The position numbers and the translations under genes are program-made. A DNA stretch of 64,000 nt from Streptomyces sp. NBC_00234 (GTDB lineage: Bacteria; Actinomycetota; Actinomycetes; Streptomycetales; Streptomycetaceae). The stretch is taken from assembly GCF_036195325.1 (NCBI RefSeq), contig NZ_CP108101.1:6944001-7008000 (forward strand), given 5' to 3'. Position 1 is the first letter of the stretch; every line of letters starts with the position of its first letter. The notes beneath the pieces were generated by a model. That model saw nothing but the letters and a program-made list of their open reading frames with translations. It was not told where the DNA came from and searched no databases. Below, one piece after another: positions 51,825-60,163 of this stretch.

Positions 51825-51935
51825 ATGGCCGGCCGCCGAACCGCGTCCCCCGCCCCGTCCGCTCCGGTCCTGCTGACCCTCACGCTGCGCCGTCATATCG
51901 ACCTGGCGCGCGTCTCCAGCGCCGCCTGTCGCTGA
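51825..51935 (+). CDS. Cysteine-type leader peptide, 36 aa
   Basis: ATG at 51825 with a GGAAGGAG ribosome site. The peptide ends LRRHIDLARVSSAACR, the RHIDLxRVxSAxC signature of actinobacterial leader peptides found upstream of sulfur-assimilation genes. The Cys-Arg at the end would stall the ribosome when charged cysteinyl-tRNA is scarce, altering downstream RNA folding and increasing operon expression. No such peptide is found elsewhere in the window. An 11-bp hairpin follows at 52061-52092. Confidence 0.85.
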   Translation: MAGRRTASPAPSAPVLLTLTLRRHIDLARVSSAACR

Positions 51936-52060
51936 TCCCTCGCGCCCGTCGGCGCACCGCCGCCTCCGCCGCGGACCCGGCGAGCTCCGCCCAGCGTGAC
52001 GTCCCCTGATCGCTGCGGCTCACCGTGCCCGCACTCGGCTCCCTCGTGCTCCGTCGCAGC

Positions 52061-52092
52061 CGTACGGGGCGTCGCACGCACCGCCCCGTACG
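52061..52092 (+). promoter_or_regulatory. Attenuator-like hairpin between the leader peptide and the first sulfur gene
   Basis: CGTACGGGGCG (52061-52071) pairs perfectly with 52082-52092, loop 10. No T-run, so it may act by sequestering or by Rho-type termination rather than intrinsic termination. Confidence 0.5.
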
Positions 52093-52167
52093 CCCGCGGC
52101 CGGGGCCCGTGTCCGGAGCCTCGCGCCCGCACCTCTCTTCTCCCACCGACCTCATCGGGAAGACTCC

Positions 52168-53190
52168 ATGACGCATGCCGCCGTCCTGCCCGGGACGCTC
52201 TGGTACACCCGCTGTCCCGTACCCACCGCCACCGGCATCGCCGCCGACCGGGGGTGGCTCACCGGCGAGTTCGCCGTCGACGGCATCGCCGTGCGGTCCC
52301 TCCAGGACGCCGCCCCCGACACCGACCGGGCCGCGCACTACACCCACGCGCTGCCGGGGCTGTTCCGCGAGGGCGGCAACGTGCCCGCGCTGTGGACCCG
52401 TTCACGGGGGGAGCGGACCCGGCTCATCGGGCTGACCTGGATCGAGGAACGCCAGGTGGTGCTCGTCGCCCCCGGTTCCGGAATCCGGGGAGCGGAAGCG
52501 CTGCGCGGTCTGCGGCTGGCCGTGCCCGCTCACACCATCGCCATCGACTTCTGGCGCGCCATGGCGCTGCGCGGCTTCGAGGGCGCGCTCGCCTCCGCCG
52601 GACTCACCCCGTACGACGCCACCCTCGTCGACGTGCCCGCCGACGGGTACCCCGAGCAGTGGTCGGCCGAACTGGCCGCGCTGCGGCGCGGGGACGTCGA
52701 CGCCGTGTACGTGAAGGGCGCACTCGCCGTGGAAGCGGCGCGGAGGGCCGGCGCCGAGATCGCGGTCGAGCTCGACGAACTGCCCGACCGCCGCTTCCGG
52801 GTCAACAACGGCACACCCCGCCCCATCACCGTCCACCAGCAACTCCTGGACGACCACCCGGACCTCGTCGACCGCTTCCTCTCCGTCCTGCTCAGGGCCG
52901 CCGACTGGGCCGCCGGACAGCCCGGCGAGGTCGCCCGCATCCTGGGAGCCGAGACCGGCGCGGGCGCCGACGGAGTCGCGGGCGCCTACCGGCCCGGCAC
53001 CCACCTCACCCTCCACCCCGATCTGTCCACCGAGCGCCTCGCCCTCCTCGCCCAGCAGGAATCCGCGCTGCGCGCCCACGGCTTCCTGCCCGAACCCGTG
53101 GACGTCACCACCTGGGCCGACCCCGAGCCGCTGCGCCGTGCCGCGCTGCTGACCGGGTCGCCATCCGCCCCTCCGCCTTCCGCCCCCTGA
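52168..53190 (+). CDS. DszB-like desulfinase / SsuA-fold protein
   Basis: 340 residues, no signal peptide, so cytoplasmic. The N-terminus LWYTRCPVPTATGIAADRG matches the DszB pattern YSNCPVPN, placing Cys16 at the catalytic-cysteine position. HYTHALPGLFREGGNVPAL matches DszB around its active histidine and arginine, with H57 and R67 exactly ten residues apart as in DszB (H60, R70, recalled). The rest has the bilobal SBP-like fold (VRRGDVDAVYVKGALAV-type segment). DszB hydrolyses an aryl sulfinate to sulfite. First structural gene after the sulfur leader. Expect a desulfinase on an aromatic or related sulfinate; substrate unknown. Confidence 0.82.
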   Translation: MTHAAVLPGTLWYTRCPVPTATGIAADRGWLTGEFAVDGIAVRSLQDAAPDTDRAAHYTHALPGLFREGGNVPALWTRSRGERTRLIGLTWIEERQVVLVAPGSGIRGAEALRGLRLAVPAHTIAIDFWRAMALRGFEGALASAGLTPYDATLVDVPADGYPEQWSAELAALRRGDVDAVYVKGALAVEAARRAGAEIAVELDELPDRRFRVNNGTPRPITVHQQLLDDHPDLVDRFLSVLLRAADWAAGQPGEVARILGAETGAGADGVAGAYRPGTHLTLHPDLSTERLALLAQQESALRAHGFLPEPVDVTTWADPEPLRRAALLTGSPSAPPPSAP

Positions 53191-53209
53191 GCCCCGAGGA
53201 CCCACCACC

Positions 53210-54226
53210 ATGAACGCGACCCGACCACTCCGTAAGCTCGTCGCCCCCGCCCTGCTCACCGCGACCGCGCTGCTCGCCCTCACCGCCTGCGGCACCTCGG
53301 AGGCCGACAGCGGCAGCGGCGGCTCCCGGGCCACCGTCACCGTACGCATCCCCGACCCGGGCAACTCCGGTGTCCTCGCCCTCGGGAAGAAGGACGGAAG
53401 TCTCGACAAGGCCCTCGCCGAGGTCGGCGCGAAGGTGCGGTGGACCGGCAGCGCCGGCCCCTTCGCCCCCGCCGCCCAGGCGATGAACGCCGATCAGCTC
53501 GACATCGCGACCGGCTCCATCACCTCCGGCATCACCTCGCTCGCCCAGCGCCCCGGTTTCAAGTTCTTCGCCGCCGTCGACCCGGACGCCGCGGGCGAGG
53601 GAATCCTCGTCCGCAACGGCTCCGGAATCGAGAACGTCGCCGGGCTCGTCGGCAAGAAGGTCGCCGTCAACCAGGGCGGAACCGGCGAGTACCTGCTCCT
53701 CAAGGCCCTGGCGAAGGAAGGCATCCCGGCCGACAAGGTCCAGCGGGTGTATCTGCGCCCCGACCAGACCGCCGCCGTCTTCAACGCGGGCCAGGTCGAC
53801 GCCTGGGCGGTCTGGGCCACCTACGCCGTGGCCGAGATCGGCAGCGGCAAGGCGCACTTCGTGGCGGACGGGGCCGCCATCGGCTCCGACAACTACAGCC
53901 TCAACGCCGTGCGTACGGGCTTCGCCGAGCAGCACCCCGAGGTCGTCGAGGCGCTCTACCACTACCTCCACGACGCCAGTGCCCGGCAGAAGCAGAATCC
54001 GGCCGCCTATCTCAACGTCTTCACCGACGTCGGCCCGACCGCCGTCACCGGCAGGGCCGAGGAGATCCAGACGGACTTCACCGCCAAGGGGGCCACGGTC
54101 GACCCCATCGGCCCGCAGGACATCGAGCGCTTCGAAGCCGTCGCGAGGTTCTACGCCGAACAGAAGGTGACGAAGACCGAGGTCGACGTCGCCGACCATC
54201 TCCTCGACGTCGAGAAGCTGACATGA
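53210..54226 (+). CDS. Sulfonate ABC transporter substrate-binding lipoprotein
   Basis: 338 residues with a lipobox LTAC (about residue 28) after a hydrophobic signal. The mature protein is an SsuA/TauA-type SBP: VRIPDPGNSGVLALGKKDGS, NADQLDIATGSITSGITSL, VAVNQGGTGEYLLLKALAKE and NAGQVDAWAVWATYAVAEI. It captures the organosulfur compound outside the membrane and delivers it to the permease. ATGA overlap with the permease gene. Confidence 0.93.
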   Translation: MNATRPLRKLVAPALLTATALLALTACGTSEADSGSGGSRATVTVRIPDPGNSGVLALGKKDGSLDKALAEVGAKVRWTGSAGPFAPAAQAMNADQLDIATGSITSGITSLAQRPGFKFFAAVDPDAAGEGILVRNGSGIENVAGLVGKKVAVNQGGTGEYLLLKALAKEGIPADKVQRVYLRPDQTAAVFNAGQVDAWAVWATYAVAEIGSGKAHFVADGAAIGSDNYSLNAVRTGFAEQHPEVVEALYHYLHDASARQKQNPAAYLNVFTDVGPTAVTGRAEEIQTDFTAKGATVDPIGPQDIERFEAVARFYAEQKVTKTEVDVADHLLDVEKLT

Positions 54227-55050
54227 GCGGCGCGACGCCCGGCGGTCTCGTCACCCCGCGTCCCCAGCTCCGCAGGGCCCGCAGCCGCGGCTACGCCGTG
54301 ACCGTCCGCGCACTCGGCCCCGTCGTCCTGCTCGCCCTGTGGTGGGCGGCCTCCGCCACGGGTGTCCTGACCGCCGACGTCCTGGCTTCACCCGCGCAAG
54401 TGCTGCGAGCCGTAGGAGAGTTGTGGGGCGACGGCCAGCTCCCCGACGCGCTGACCACCTCCCTCACCCGCTCCGGGCTCGGGCTCCTCATCGGCCTCGC
54501 CGCCGGACTGGCCCTCGGCATCACCACCGGATTCACCCGGCTCGGCGACGAACTGCTCGACTCCTCCCTCCAGACCCTGCGCACCATCCCGTTCCTCTCC
54601 CTCGTGCCGCTGTTCATGGTCTGGTTCGGGATCAACGAAACGGCCAAGATCCTGCTCATCGCCGTCGCCACCACCTTCCCGATGTACGTGTCGACGTCCA
54701 GCGGTGTACGCAACACCGACCCCAAACTCGTCGAGGCCATGCGCAGCTTCGGAATGGGCCGGCTCGGGATCGTCCGGGAGGTCGTGCTGCCCGGTGCCCT
54801 GCCCTCGCTGCTCGCCGGACTGCGCCTGTCCATGACGCTCAGCGTCATCGCCCTCATCGCCGCCGAGGAGATCAACGCCACCGCGGGCATCGGCTATCTG
54901 ATGTCCCAGGCGCAGAGCTACGCCCGCACCGACATCCTCGCCGTCTGCATCCTCGTCTACGGCCTCCTCGGCCTGACCGCCGACATCGTCGTACGCCTGC
55001 TGGAGCGCGTCCTCATGCCCTGGCGCACCCCGCTGGGAGTCTCCCGATGA
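54223..55050 (+). CDS. Sulfonate ABC transporter permease (SsuC type)
   Basis: 275 residues, about six membrane helices (VVLLALWWAASATGVL, LLIGLAAGLALGITTG, AKILLIAVATTFPMYV), with the permease EAA-type loop LVEAMRSFGMGRLGIVREVV (LP region follows) that docks the ATPase. Starts in the ATGA of the binding-protein stop and overlaps the ATPase start by four bases. Confidence 0.94.
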   Translation: MSGATPGGLVTPRPQLRRARSRGYAVTVRALGPVVLLALWWAASATGVLTADVLASPAQVLRAVGELWGDGQLPDALTTSLTRSGLGLLIGLAAGLALGITTGFTRLGDELLDSSLQTLRTIPFLSLVPLFMVWFGINETAKILLIAVATTFPMYVSTSSGVRNTDPKLVEAMRSFGMGRLGIVREVVLPGALPSLLAGLRLSMTLSVIALIAAEEINATAGIGYLMSQAQSYARTDILAVCILVYGLLGLTADIVVRLLERVLMPWRTPLGVSR

Positions 55051-55808
55051 CCTCGACCCCCCATCACGACCAGGCCGTACGCGTACGGGGCCTGCGGCGG
55101 ACCTTCGGGACCCGCGCCGTCCTCGACGACCTCCGGCTCGACATCGCACGCGGCGAGTTCGTTGCCCTGCTCGGGGCGAGCGGCAGCGGCAAGACCACAC
55201 TGCTGCGCATCCTGGGAGCCCTCGACGGGGCCGACGCGGGCGAGGTCCTCGTCCCGGAGGCACGCACCATCGTGTTCCAGGAACCCCGGCTCGTCCCGTC
55301 CAAGAAGGTCCTCGCCAATGTGACCGTCGCCCTGCCCCGCAACCGCTCCGAGCGTGGTCTCCGGGCACTGGCCGAGGTCGGTCTCGAACGGCACGCCGAA
55401 GCCTGGCCCGCCACCCTCTCCGGCGGCGAGGCCCAGCGCGTCGCCCTCGCACGAGCCCTGGTGCGCGAGCCCGAACTCCTCCTGCTCGACGAGCCGTTCG
55501 CCGCCCTCGACGCCCTCACCCGGCTCAGAATGCAGGACCTGGTCGAGGAACTCTGCCGCAAGCACCGCCCCGCCGTCCTGCTGGTCACGCACGACGTCGA
55601 CGAGGCCGTGCGGCTCGCCGACCGCGTCGCGGTCCTGCGCGACGGTCGTCTCGTCACCGACGAGACCGTCACCGTCGACCGGCCCCGCGAGCCGGGCGAC
55701 CCCGCGTTCGCCGCACTGCGCCGCCGCCTGCTGAACGACCTCGGCGTCGAGACCAGGACACCCGCCCCAGCCACCCCGCCCACCCCAGCCGAAGCAGGAG
55801 CCATCTGA
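55047..55808 (+). CDS. Sulfonate ABC transporter ATPase (SsuB type)
   Basis: 253 residues: Walker A GASGSGKT, Q-loop FQEPRLVPSKKV, signature LSGGEAQRVALARALV, Walker B LLLLDEPFAALDALT and H-loop VTHDVDEA. The Ala/Pro-rich tail (TPAPATPPTPAEAGAI) is short. Energises uptake through the neighbouring permease. The next gene follows directly after its stop with no spacer. Confidence 0.95.
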   Translation: MTSTPHHDQAVRVRGLRRTFGTRAVLDDLRLDIARGEFVALLGASGSGKTTLLRILGALDGADAGEVLVPEARTIVFQEPRLVPSKKVLANVTVALPRNRSERGLRALAEVGLERHAEAWPATLSGGEAQRVALARALVREPELLLLDEPFAALDALTRLRMQDLVEELCRKHRPAVLLVTHDVDEAVRLADRVAVLRDGRLVTDETVTVDRPREPGDPAFAALRRRLLNDLGVETRTPAPATPPTPAEAGAI

Positions 55809-56687
55809 ATGACCATCACCATCGGTGTACACAGCAGTAATCCGTCCCTCTACTACCTGTACCACCTGACCCGACTCGGATTCGCCCAGGAGGAGCTGGC
55901 TCCGCTCGGCGAGACCGTGGCCTTCCACCCGTACACGAACGGCGTCCGGACCGGTGAGCTGCTCACCCAGGGAGTCATCGACTTCGGCGGCACCGGCTCC
56001 ACCCCGCCCATCACCGCCCAGGCCGAGGGCCACGACCTCGTCTACACCGCCGTCTCCGCCGCACGCCCCGAGCACGGGGCGCTGCTCGTCCCCGAGGCCG
56101 CCCCGGTCCGCACGGTCGCCGACCTCAAGGGCGCCACCGTCCACCTCGCGATCGGCTCCTGGCAGACCCACCTGGTGGCCAAGGCGCTCGACGACGTCGG
56201 GCTCTCGTACGCCGACGACATCACGCCCGAACGCAGCACGGAGGAGAGCGAACACCTGCTGCGCTCCGGAGCCATAGCCGCCTGGGTCGCCCAGGGCCCG
56301 CAGCTCGCCGCCGCCCAACGGACCGGTGGACTGCGCACCCTCGTCCGTACCGCCGACGTCATCTCCGACCGCTCCGTGTTCTTCACCCGCCGCGAACTCG
56401 CCGAGAGCCGCCCCGAGGTCGTCGAGGCGCTCACCCGCGCCCTCCGCCGCGCCGACGGCTGGGCGGCTGCGCATCCGCGCGCGGCGGCCGAGATCGCGGC
56501 GGCCGACCTGGGCGGCAGCGCCGACGACTGGGAGACCGCGCTGCGCGCCCTCCCGTGGCGGATCGAGGCCGTGAGCGAGGAGTTCATCGCCGAACAGCAG
56601 GAGGCGGCCGACATCTTCCACCGCACCGGCTTCATCCCAGGGCCCGTCACCGTCGCACGCGCCCGGGCCGCGGCTCCGGTGGTGTGA
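55809..56687 (+). CDS. SsuA-like binding protein without signal peptide
   Basis: 292 residues whose ATG immediately follows the ATPase stop. It has the SBP core (NGVRTGELLTQGVIDFGGTG, LKGATVHLAIGSWQTHLVAK, RRELAESRPEVVEALTRALR) but starts MTITIGVHSSNPSLYYLYHL, with no signal peptide or lipobox, so it should stay in the cytoplasm. It has no cysteine at all, so cannot be a DszB-type enzyme. It may deliver substrate to the desulfinase or monooxygenase, or be a sensor; this is inference. Confidence 0.85.
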   Translation: MTITIGVHSSNPSLYYLYHLTRLGFAQEELAPLGETVAFHPYTNGVRTGELLTQGVIDFGGTGSTPPITAQAEGHDLVYTAVSAARPEHGALLVPEAAPVRTVADLKGATVHLAIGSWQTHLVAKALDDVGLSYADDITPERSTEESEHLLRSGAIAAWVAQGPQLAAAQRTGGLRTLVRTADVISDRSVFFTRRELAESRPEVVEALTRALRRADGWAAAHPRAAAEIAAADLGGSADDWETALRALPWRIEAVSEEFIAEQQEAADIFHRTGFIPGPVTVARARAAAPVV

Positions 56688-56691
56688 CGCC

Positions 56692-57765
56692 ATGGCCACC
56701 GAAGTCCTCTGGTACATCATTCCGCGCGAAGGCGCCTATCCCTGGGAACCCGAAGGGCGCCGAACGGCCGACCTCGGCTATCTGAGCCGGCTCGCCGGAA
56801 CCGTCGAACACCTCGGCTACAGCGGGGCGTTGCTCGCCACCGACCTGTACGACGTGTGGCCGCTGGGCAGCGCGCTCGCCGCCACCACCAGCACCCGCTT
56901 CAAACCGCTGCTCGCCGTCCACCCCGGACTGATCTCGCCCACCCTGCTGGCGAAGATGGCGCTCAGCTTCGACCAGCTCTTCGGCGGCCGACTCCGCTTC
57001 AACGTCGTCAACGGTTCGACGAAATCGCTCCAGGAGTACGGACTCCACGTGGAGCACGACGAGCGGTACGAGCTGAGCGCCGAGTACTGGTCGATCGTGA
57101 AGCGGCTCACCGCCGGAGAGGTCTTCGACCACAAGGGCCGCTTCTACGACCTGAAGAACGCGGGTGCCTCGTTCCGCGAGCTGAAGCCCGTCCAGGACCC
57201 GCACATCCCGCTCTGGTTCGGCGGCTCGTCCGCCCCCGGCATCGAGATGGCGGCCGAGCACGTCGACGTCTTCCTCACCTGGGGCGAGCCTCCGCATCTG
57301 CTCAAGGAGAAGCTGGAGCGCGTCCGGGCCAGGGCCGCAGCGTACGGCCGGACCCTGCGCATCGGTCTGCGGCTCCACCTCATCGTCCGCGACACGGAGG
57401 ACGAGGCGTGGGCGGCCGCCGACCGGCTCCTCGACGTCACGAGCGAGGCCACGTACGCCCGGCAGCTGGGGGACCGGGCGGGCGAGGACGGGGTCGGCTG
57501 GCAGCGCCAGTTCCGCCAGCACGGCGGGAAGGTCCCCGCCCACGCACGGGAGCTGGAGGTCCATCCCAACATGTGGCCGGGGATGAGCCTGTTCCGCCCG
57601 GGGCCCGGCACCGCCGTCGTCGGTTCGACGGCCCAGGTCGTCGAGCGCCTCAAGGAGTTCGAGGACCTGGGGGTCGACACCTTCATCCTCTCCGGAAATC
57701 CCCTCCTGGAGGAGGCGTACCGAGTCGCGGAAACGGTGCTCCCGGCGCTGGGCGTCCGCCGCTGA
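56692..57765 (+). CDS. ssuD: SsuD-like FMNH2-dependent alkanesulfonate monooxygenase
   Basis: 357 residues, a bacterial-luciferase-like TIM barrel very like E. coli SsuD: TADLGYLSRLAGTVEHLGYS, RLRFNVVNGS, IPLWFGGSSAPGIEMAAEHV, VFLTWGEPPHLLKEKLERVR and NPLLEEAYRVAETVLPALG. It cleaves C-S of sulfonates with FMNH2 and oxygen, releasing sulfite. No partner flavin reductase is in the operon; it may use a general one. Last gene, ending the operon 53 bases before a terminator. Confidence 0.92.
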   Translation: MATEVLWYIIPREGAYPWEPEGRRTADLGYLSRLAGTVEHLGYSGALLATDLYDVWPLGSALAATTSTRFKPLLAVHPGLISPTLLAKMALSFDQLFGGRLRFNVVNGSTKSLQEYGLHVEHDERYELSAEYWSIVKRLTAGEVFDHKGRFYDLKNAGASFRELKPVQDPHIPLWFGGSSAPGIEMAAEHVDVFLTWGEPPHLLKEKLERVRARAAAYGRTLRIGLRLHLIVRDTEDEAWAAADRLLDVTSEATYARQLGDRAGEDGVGWQRQFRQHGGKVPAHARELEVHPNMWPGMSLFRPGPGTAVVGSTAQVVERLKEFEDLGVDTFILSGNPLLEEAYRVAETVLPALGVRR

Positions 57766-57817
57766 GGCCGGACACCCACCGGCCGGCCGCCTCCCCGCGT
57801 GCCCCGCTACCTCCGCC

Positions 57818-57853
57818 CGGTCGGAGCAGTCGAGCCCCCGGCTGCTCCGACCG
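57818..57853 (+). terminator. 12-bp hairpin terminator of the organosulfur operon
   Basis: CGGTCGGAGCAG (57818-57829) pairs perfectly with 57842-57853 around 12 bases. Confidence 0.7.
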
Positions 57854-57967
57854 CGCGCCGGACTGCGGTTGTCGGTGCCCGGTGCGAGACTCGGTCGAGC
57901 GGGGAATCCCCCCGCGCCACGAGACGAGCGAGACGGCCGGGCTCGCTGAAGGCTGAAGGGGCTCACC

Positions 57968-58756
57968 ATGTTCAACCCCAGCTTTGTCACGGGAATCCCC
58001 AACTGGATCGACCTCGGTACGCCGGACCTCGACGGGGCCACCGCCTTCTACCGTGGCCTCTTCGGCTGGGACCTGCTGCCCGGTGGCCCCGAAACCGGCG
58101 AGTACGGGATGTTCCAGCTGAACGGGCATGCGGCGGCCGGGGTGATGACCGTCCCGGAGGACCAGGCGAAGCCCTCCTGGTCGGTCTACTTCCAGACGCC
58201 CGACGCGGATGCCACCGCCACCTCGGTCGCCCAGGCCGGAGGCACGGTGCTCTTCCCCCCGATGGACGTCCGGGAGTTCGGTCGGATGGCCGGCTTCACG
58301 GACAGCGCGGGGGCGTACTTCGGCGTCTGGCAGCCGGGTACCAACAGCGGCCTGGGCGTGATCCAGGAACCGGGCTCCCTGCTCTGGTCCGAACTGCACA
58401 CCTCCGAGGTGTCCGCCGCTGTCGCCTTCTTCCAGACGCTGTTCGGCTGGGACGTCGACGAGATGAGCTTCCCCGGTGGCTCGTACACGACGGTCAGGCC
58501 GGGGGGCTCCGGCCCGGAGTCGTCGTTCGGCGGGATCGTCCGCCTGGGTGACGTGCGGGCCGACGCGGACACCGGACCGCACTGGATCCCGTACTTCGCG
58601 ACGGAGGACTGCGACGCCACGTCGGCCGAGGCGGCGCGACTGGGCGGAAAGGTGACGGTGGCGCCGGACGACGTGGAGGGCGTGGGCAGGATCGCGCATC
58701 TCGCCGACCCGTACGGTGCGGCGTTCGCCGTGATCAAGCCCGCACCGATGCCCTAG
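57968..58756 (+). CDS. VOC/glyoxalase-like protein, two domains
   Basis: 262 residues, two tandem VOC (beta-alpha-beta-beta-beta) modules: GTPDLDGATAFYRGLFGWDL near residue 20, and SEVSAAVAFFQTLFGWDVDE near 150. Each ends in a metal-ligand glutamate position (TDSAGAYFGVWQ, ADPYGAAFAVIK). Members include glyoxalases, dioxygenases and resistance binding proteins. No operon partner is clear. The stop lies beside a CTAG-containing remnant. Confidence 0.88.
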   Translation: MFNPSFVTGIPNWIDLGTPDLDGATAFYRGLFGWDLLPGGPETGEYGMFQLNGHAAAGVMTVPEDQAKPSWSVYFQTPDADATATSVAQAGGTVLFPPMDVREFGRMAGFTDSAGAYFGVWQPGTNSGLGVIQEPGSLLWSELHTSEVSAAVAFFQTLFGWDVDEMSFPGGSYTTVRPGGSGPESSFGGIVRLGDVRADADTGPHWIPYFATEDCDATSAEAARLGGKVTVAPDDVEGVGRIAHLADPYGAAFAVIKPAPMP

Positions 58757-58792
58757 GTCCTAGGGCCTGTCGTGGAACCGAGGCCGTTCCTC
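58751..58792. repeat. Possible MITE remnant (CTAG junction, orphan end)
   Basis: CCCTAGGTCCTAGGG (58751-58765) is a perfect palindrome around T. From 58760, CTAGGGCCTGTCGT repeats the first 14 bases of the 13226 element, with no matching second end. A small hairpin, CCGAGG/CCTCGG, follows. Likely a solo end or excision footprint. Confidence 0.5.
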
Positions 58793-58853
58793 GGTGCGCC
58801 GCATTGACGGGCCGTTGATCAGTTGTTTATCGCCACCCGGCACTGTGGTTCCC

Positions 58854-59108
58854 ATGCTGATCAACACCGTGACCGAAGACGCGCTCGCCTGGCGGGAGAC
58901 CGCGCTCTGCGCGCAGGCGGGACCCGAGTTCTTCTTCCCGGCTCCCGGCAGTTCGACGCGCGAGGCCAAGCAGTTGTGCAACGCCTGCGAGGGCCGGGTC
59001 GCCTGCCTCGAGTACGCACTCGCCAACGACGAACGCTTCGGCGTATGGGGCGGGCTCTCCGAGAAGGAGCGGGACCGGATGCGCAGAGGCGCGCGCGACC
59101 GGGGCTGA
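58854..59108 (+). CDS. WhiB-family iron-sulfur regulator
   Basis: 84 residues from the ATG at 58854. Four cysteines in the Wbl arrangement (ALCAQ, LCNAC, ACLEY: C-x29-C-x2-C-x5-C), then the GVWGG turn and basic C-terminus. The order resembles Streptomyces WhiB itself (RETALCAQAGPEFFFP, EYALANDERFGVWGG). Such proteins carry a 4Fe-4S cluster and bind the primary sigma factor, often sensing redox. No sigma gene is adjacent; it precedes the chitosanase on the other strand. Confidence 0.92.
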   Translation: MLINTVTEDALAWRETALCAQAGPEFFFPAPGSSTREAKQLCNACEGRVACLEYALANDERFGVWGGLSEKERDRMRRGARDRG

Positions 59109-59186
59109 CCGCCCAGGCACCGGACCGCCCGCCGGCCGCACGGCGCGGGCCGGGATCTCACCCCGGTTCGCGCCGGTTCGCGAGGT

Positions 59187-60098
59187 TCAGGACGGGATGC
59201 GGAACGTCTCGCCGTACGTCTGCCACACCAGAGGCGTCCGCAGCCCCAGATTGCCGTTGCGCAGGAACACCCGCTGCGCGGTGTCGATCCGCGAGGTGTC
59301 GCGCTGCGTCTTCTTCGCCCGGATCACCGACGCGCCCGCGTCCAGGAAGGCGTCGAGGTACGCGGTCTCGTCACCGCCCTCGGCCGCCGTGTCGGCCTTG
59401 GCCATCGCCGCGTCACGGATTCCGTAGAAACCCGTCGCCTCTATGCCGGGACCGTGCAGGACCATGGCGTCGTAGTAGATGAACTGCCCCAGCGTGCCGA
59501 GCCCGTCCAGCTTCGCCAGCCGCACCGCGGGCTCGAAGTAGAGCCTGTCCCGGAACTCCTCCTGGGCGTCCCGGAACGCCTTGTCCCCGGCCGCCTCCTT
59601 CCACGCGTCCGTGAAGCCGGGGTCCAGTCCCTCGTGCGAATCGGTGCCGTCCACCGCGCGCAGGGCGGGGACGAACCGGGCGAGAGGATTGTCCGGGTGG
59701 TCCTCGGTGAAGGACTCGACGAGCTGGAGCATGTCGTTCGTCCCGGAACAGAAGCCGACGATCCCGGCCGTGTAACCGGTGCCGTCGCCCACGTCCTCGA
59801 TGGTGCCGTACTGGCTGCGCCAGTCCAGCGTGGAGCTCTCCGCGCTCGCCACCAGCTGCGAGGCGATCTCCTTCATCCGCGGCTTCGCGAGGCCGGCCGG
59901 CAGAGCGGCTATCTCCGCGTCCTCCGCCTCCCGCCTGGCCGCGTCGGCGGCGTCCGTACCGGCAGGGGCGGGTGCCTCGGGCTGCGTCGCCTGCGGCGAG
60001 CCCGTGGGCAGCGCGGACTCGCCGCTGCTGCCGAACACGATGGATGCGGCGATGGCGATCGGTGCGCCGAAGAGGAAGAGACGCGTCACTGGCTTCAC
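59187..60098 (-). CDS. GH46 chitosanase
   Basis: 303 residues from a GTG (60098), leaderless in appearance. Signal peptide (RLFLFGAPIAIAASIVFGSS), then a Pro/Ala linker, and a GH46 catalytic domain: ASAESSTLDWRSQYGTIEDV holds the acid Glu and the second Asp as in chitosanase, followed by GDGTGYTAGIVGFCSGTND and GLGTLGQFIYYDAMVLHGPG. It hydrolyses beta-1,4-glucosamine chains from fungal walls outside the cell. Length and motifs fit a complete enzyme. Confidence 0.93.
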   Translation of the reverse strand: MKPVTRLFLFGAPIAIAASIVFGSSGESALPTGSPQATQPEAPAPAGTDAADAARREAEDAEIAALPAGLAKPRMKEIASQLVASAESSTLDWRSQYGTIEDVGDGTGYTAGIVGFCSGTNDMLQLVESFTEDHPDNPLARFVPALRAVDGTDSHEGLDPGFTDAWKEAAGDKAFRDAQEEFRDRLYFEPAVRLAKLDGLGTLGQFIYYDAMVLHGPGIEATGFYGIRDAAMAKADTAAEGGDETAYLDAFLDAGASVIRAKKTQRDTSRIDTAQRVFLRNGNLGLRTPLVWQTYGETFRIPS

Positions 60099-60105
60099 CC
60101 GGCAC

Positions 60106-60111
60106 AGAGTA
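60106..60111 (-). promoter_or_regulatory. -10 box of a leaderless promoter for the chitosanase
   Basis: TACTCT (minus strand) seven bases before the GTG at 60098; no Shine-Dalgarno sequence. Confidence 0.4.
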
Positions 60112-60150
60112 CGGTCCGTAAACCTCTGGGGTCGGTGCACCCCCGCACGG

Positions 60151-60156
60151 CACAAT
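60151..60156 (+). promoter_or_regulatory. -10 box of a leaderless promoter for the HEAT-like gene
   Basis: CACAAT seven bases before the ATG at 60164; no Shine-Dalgarno sequence. Confidence 0.4.
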
Positions 60157-60163
60157 CACTCCC

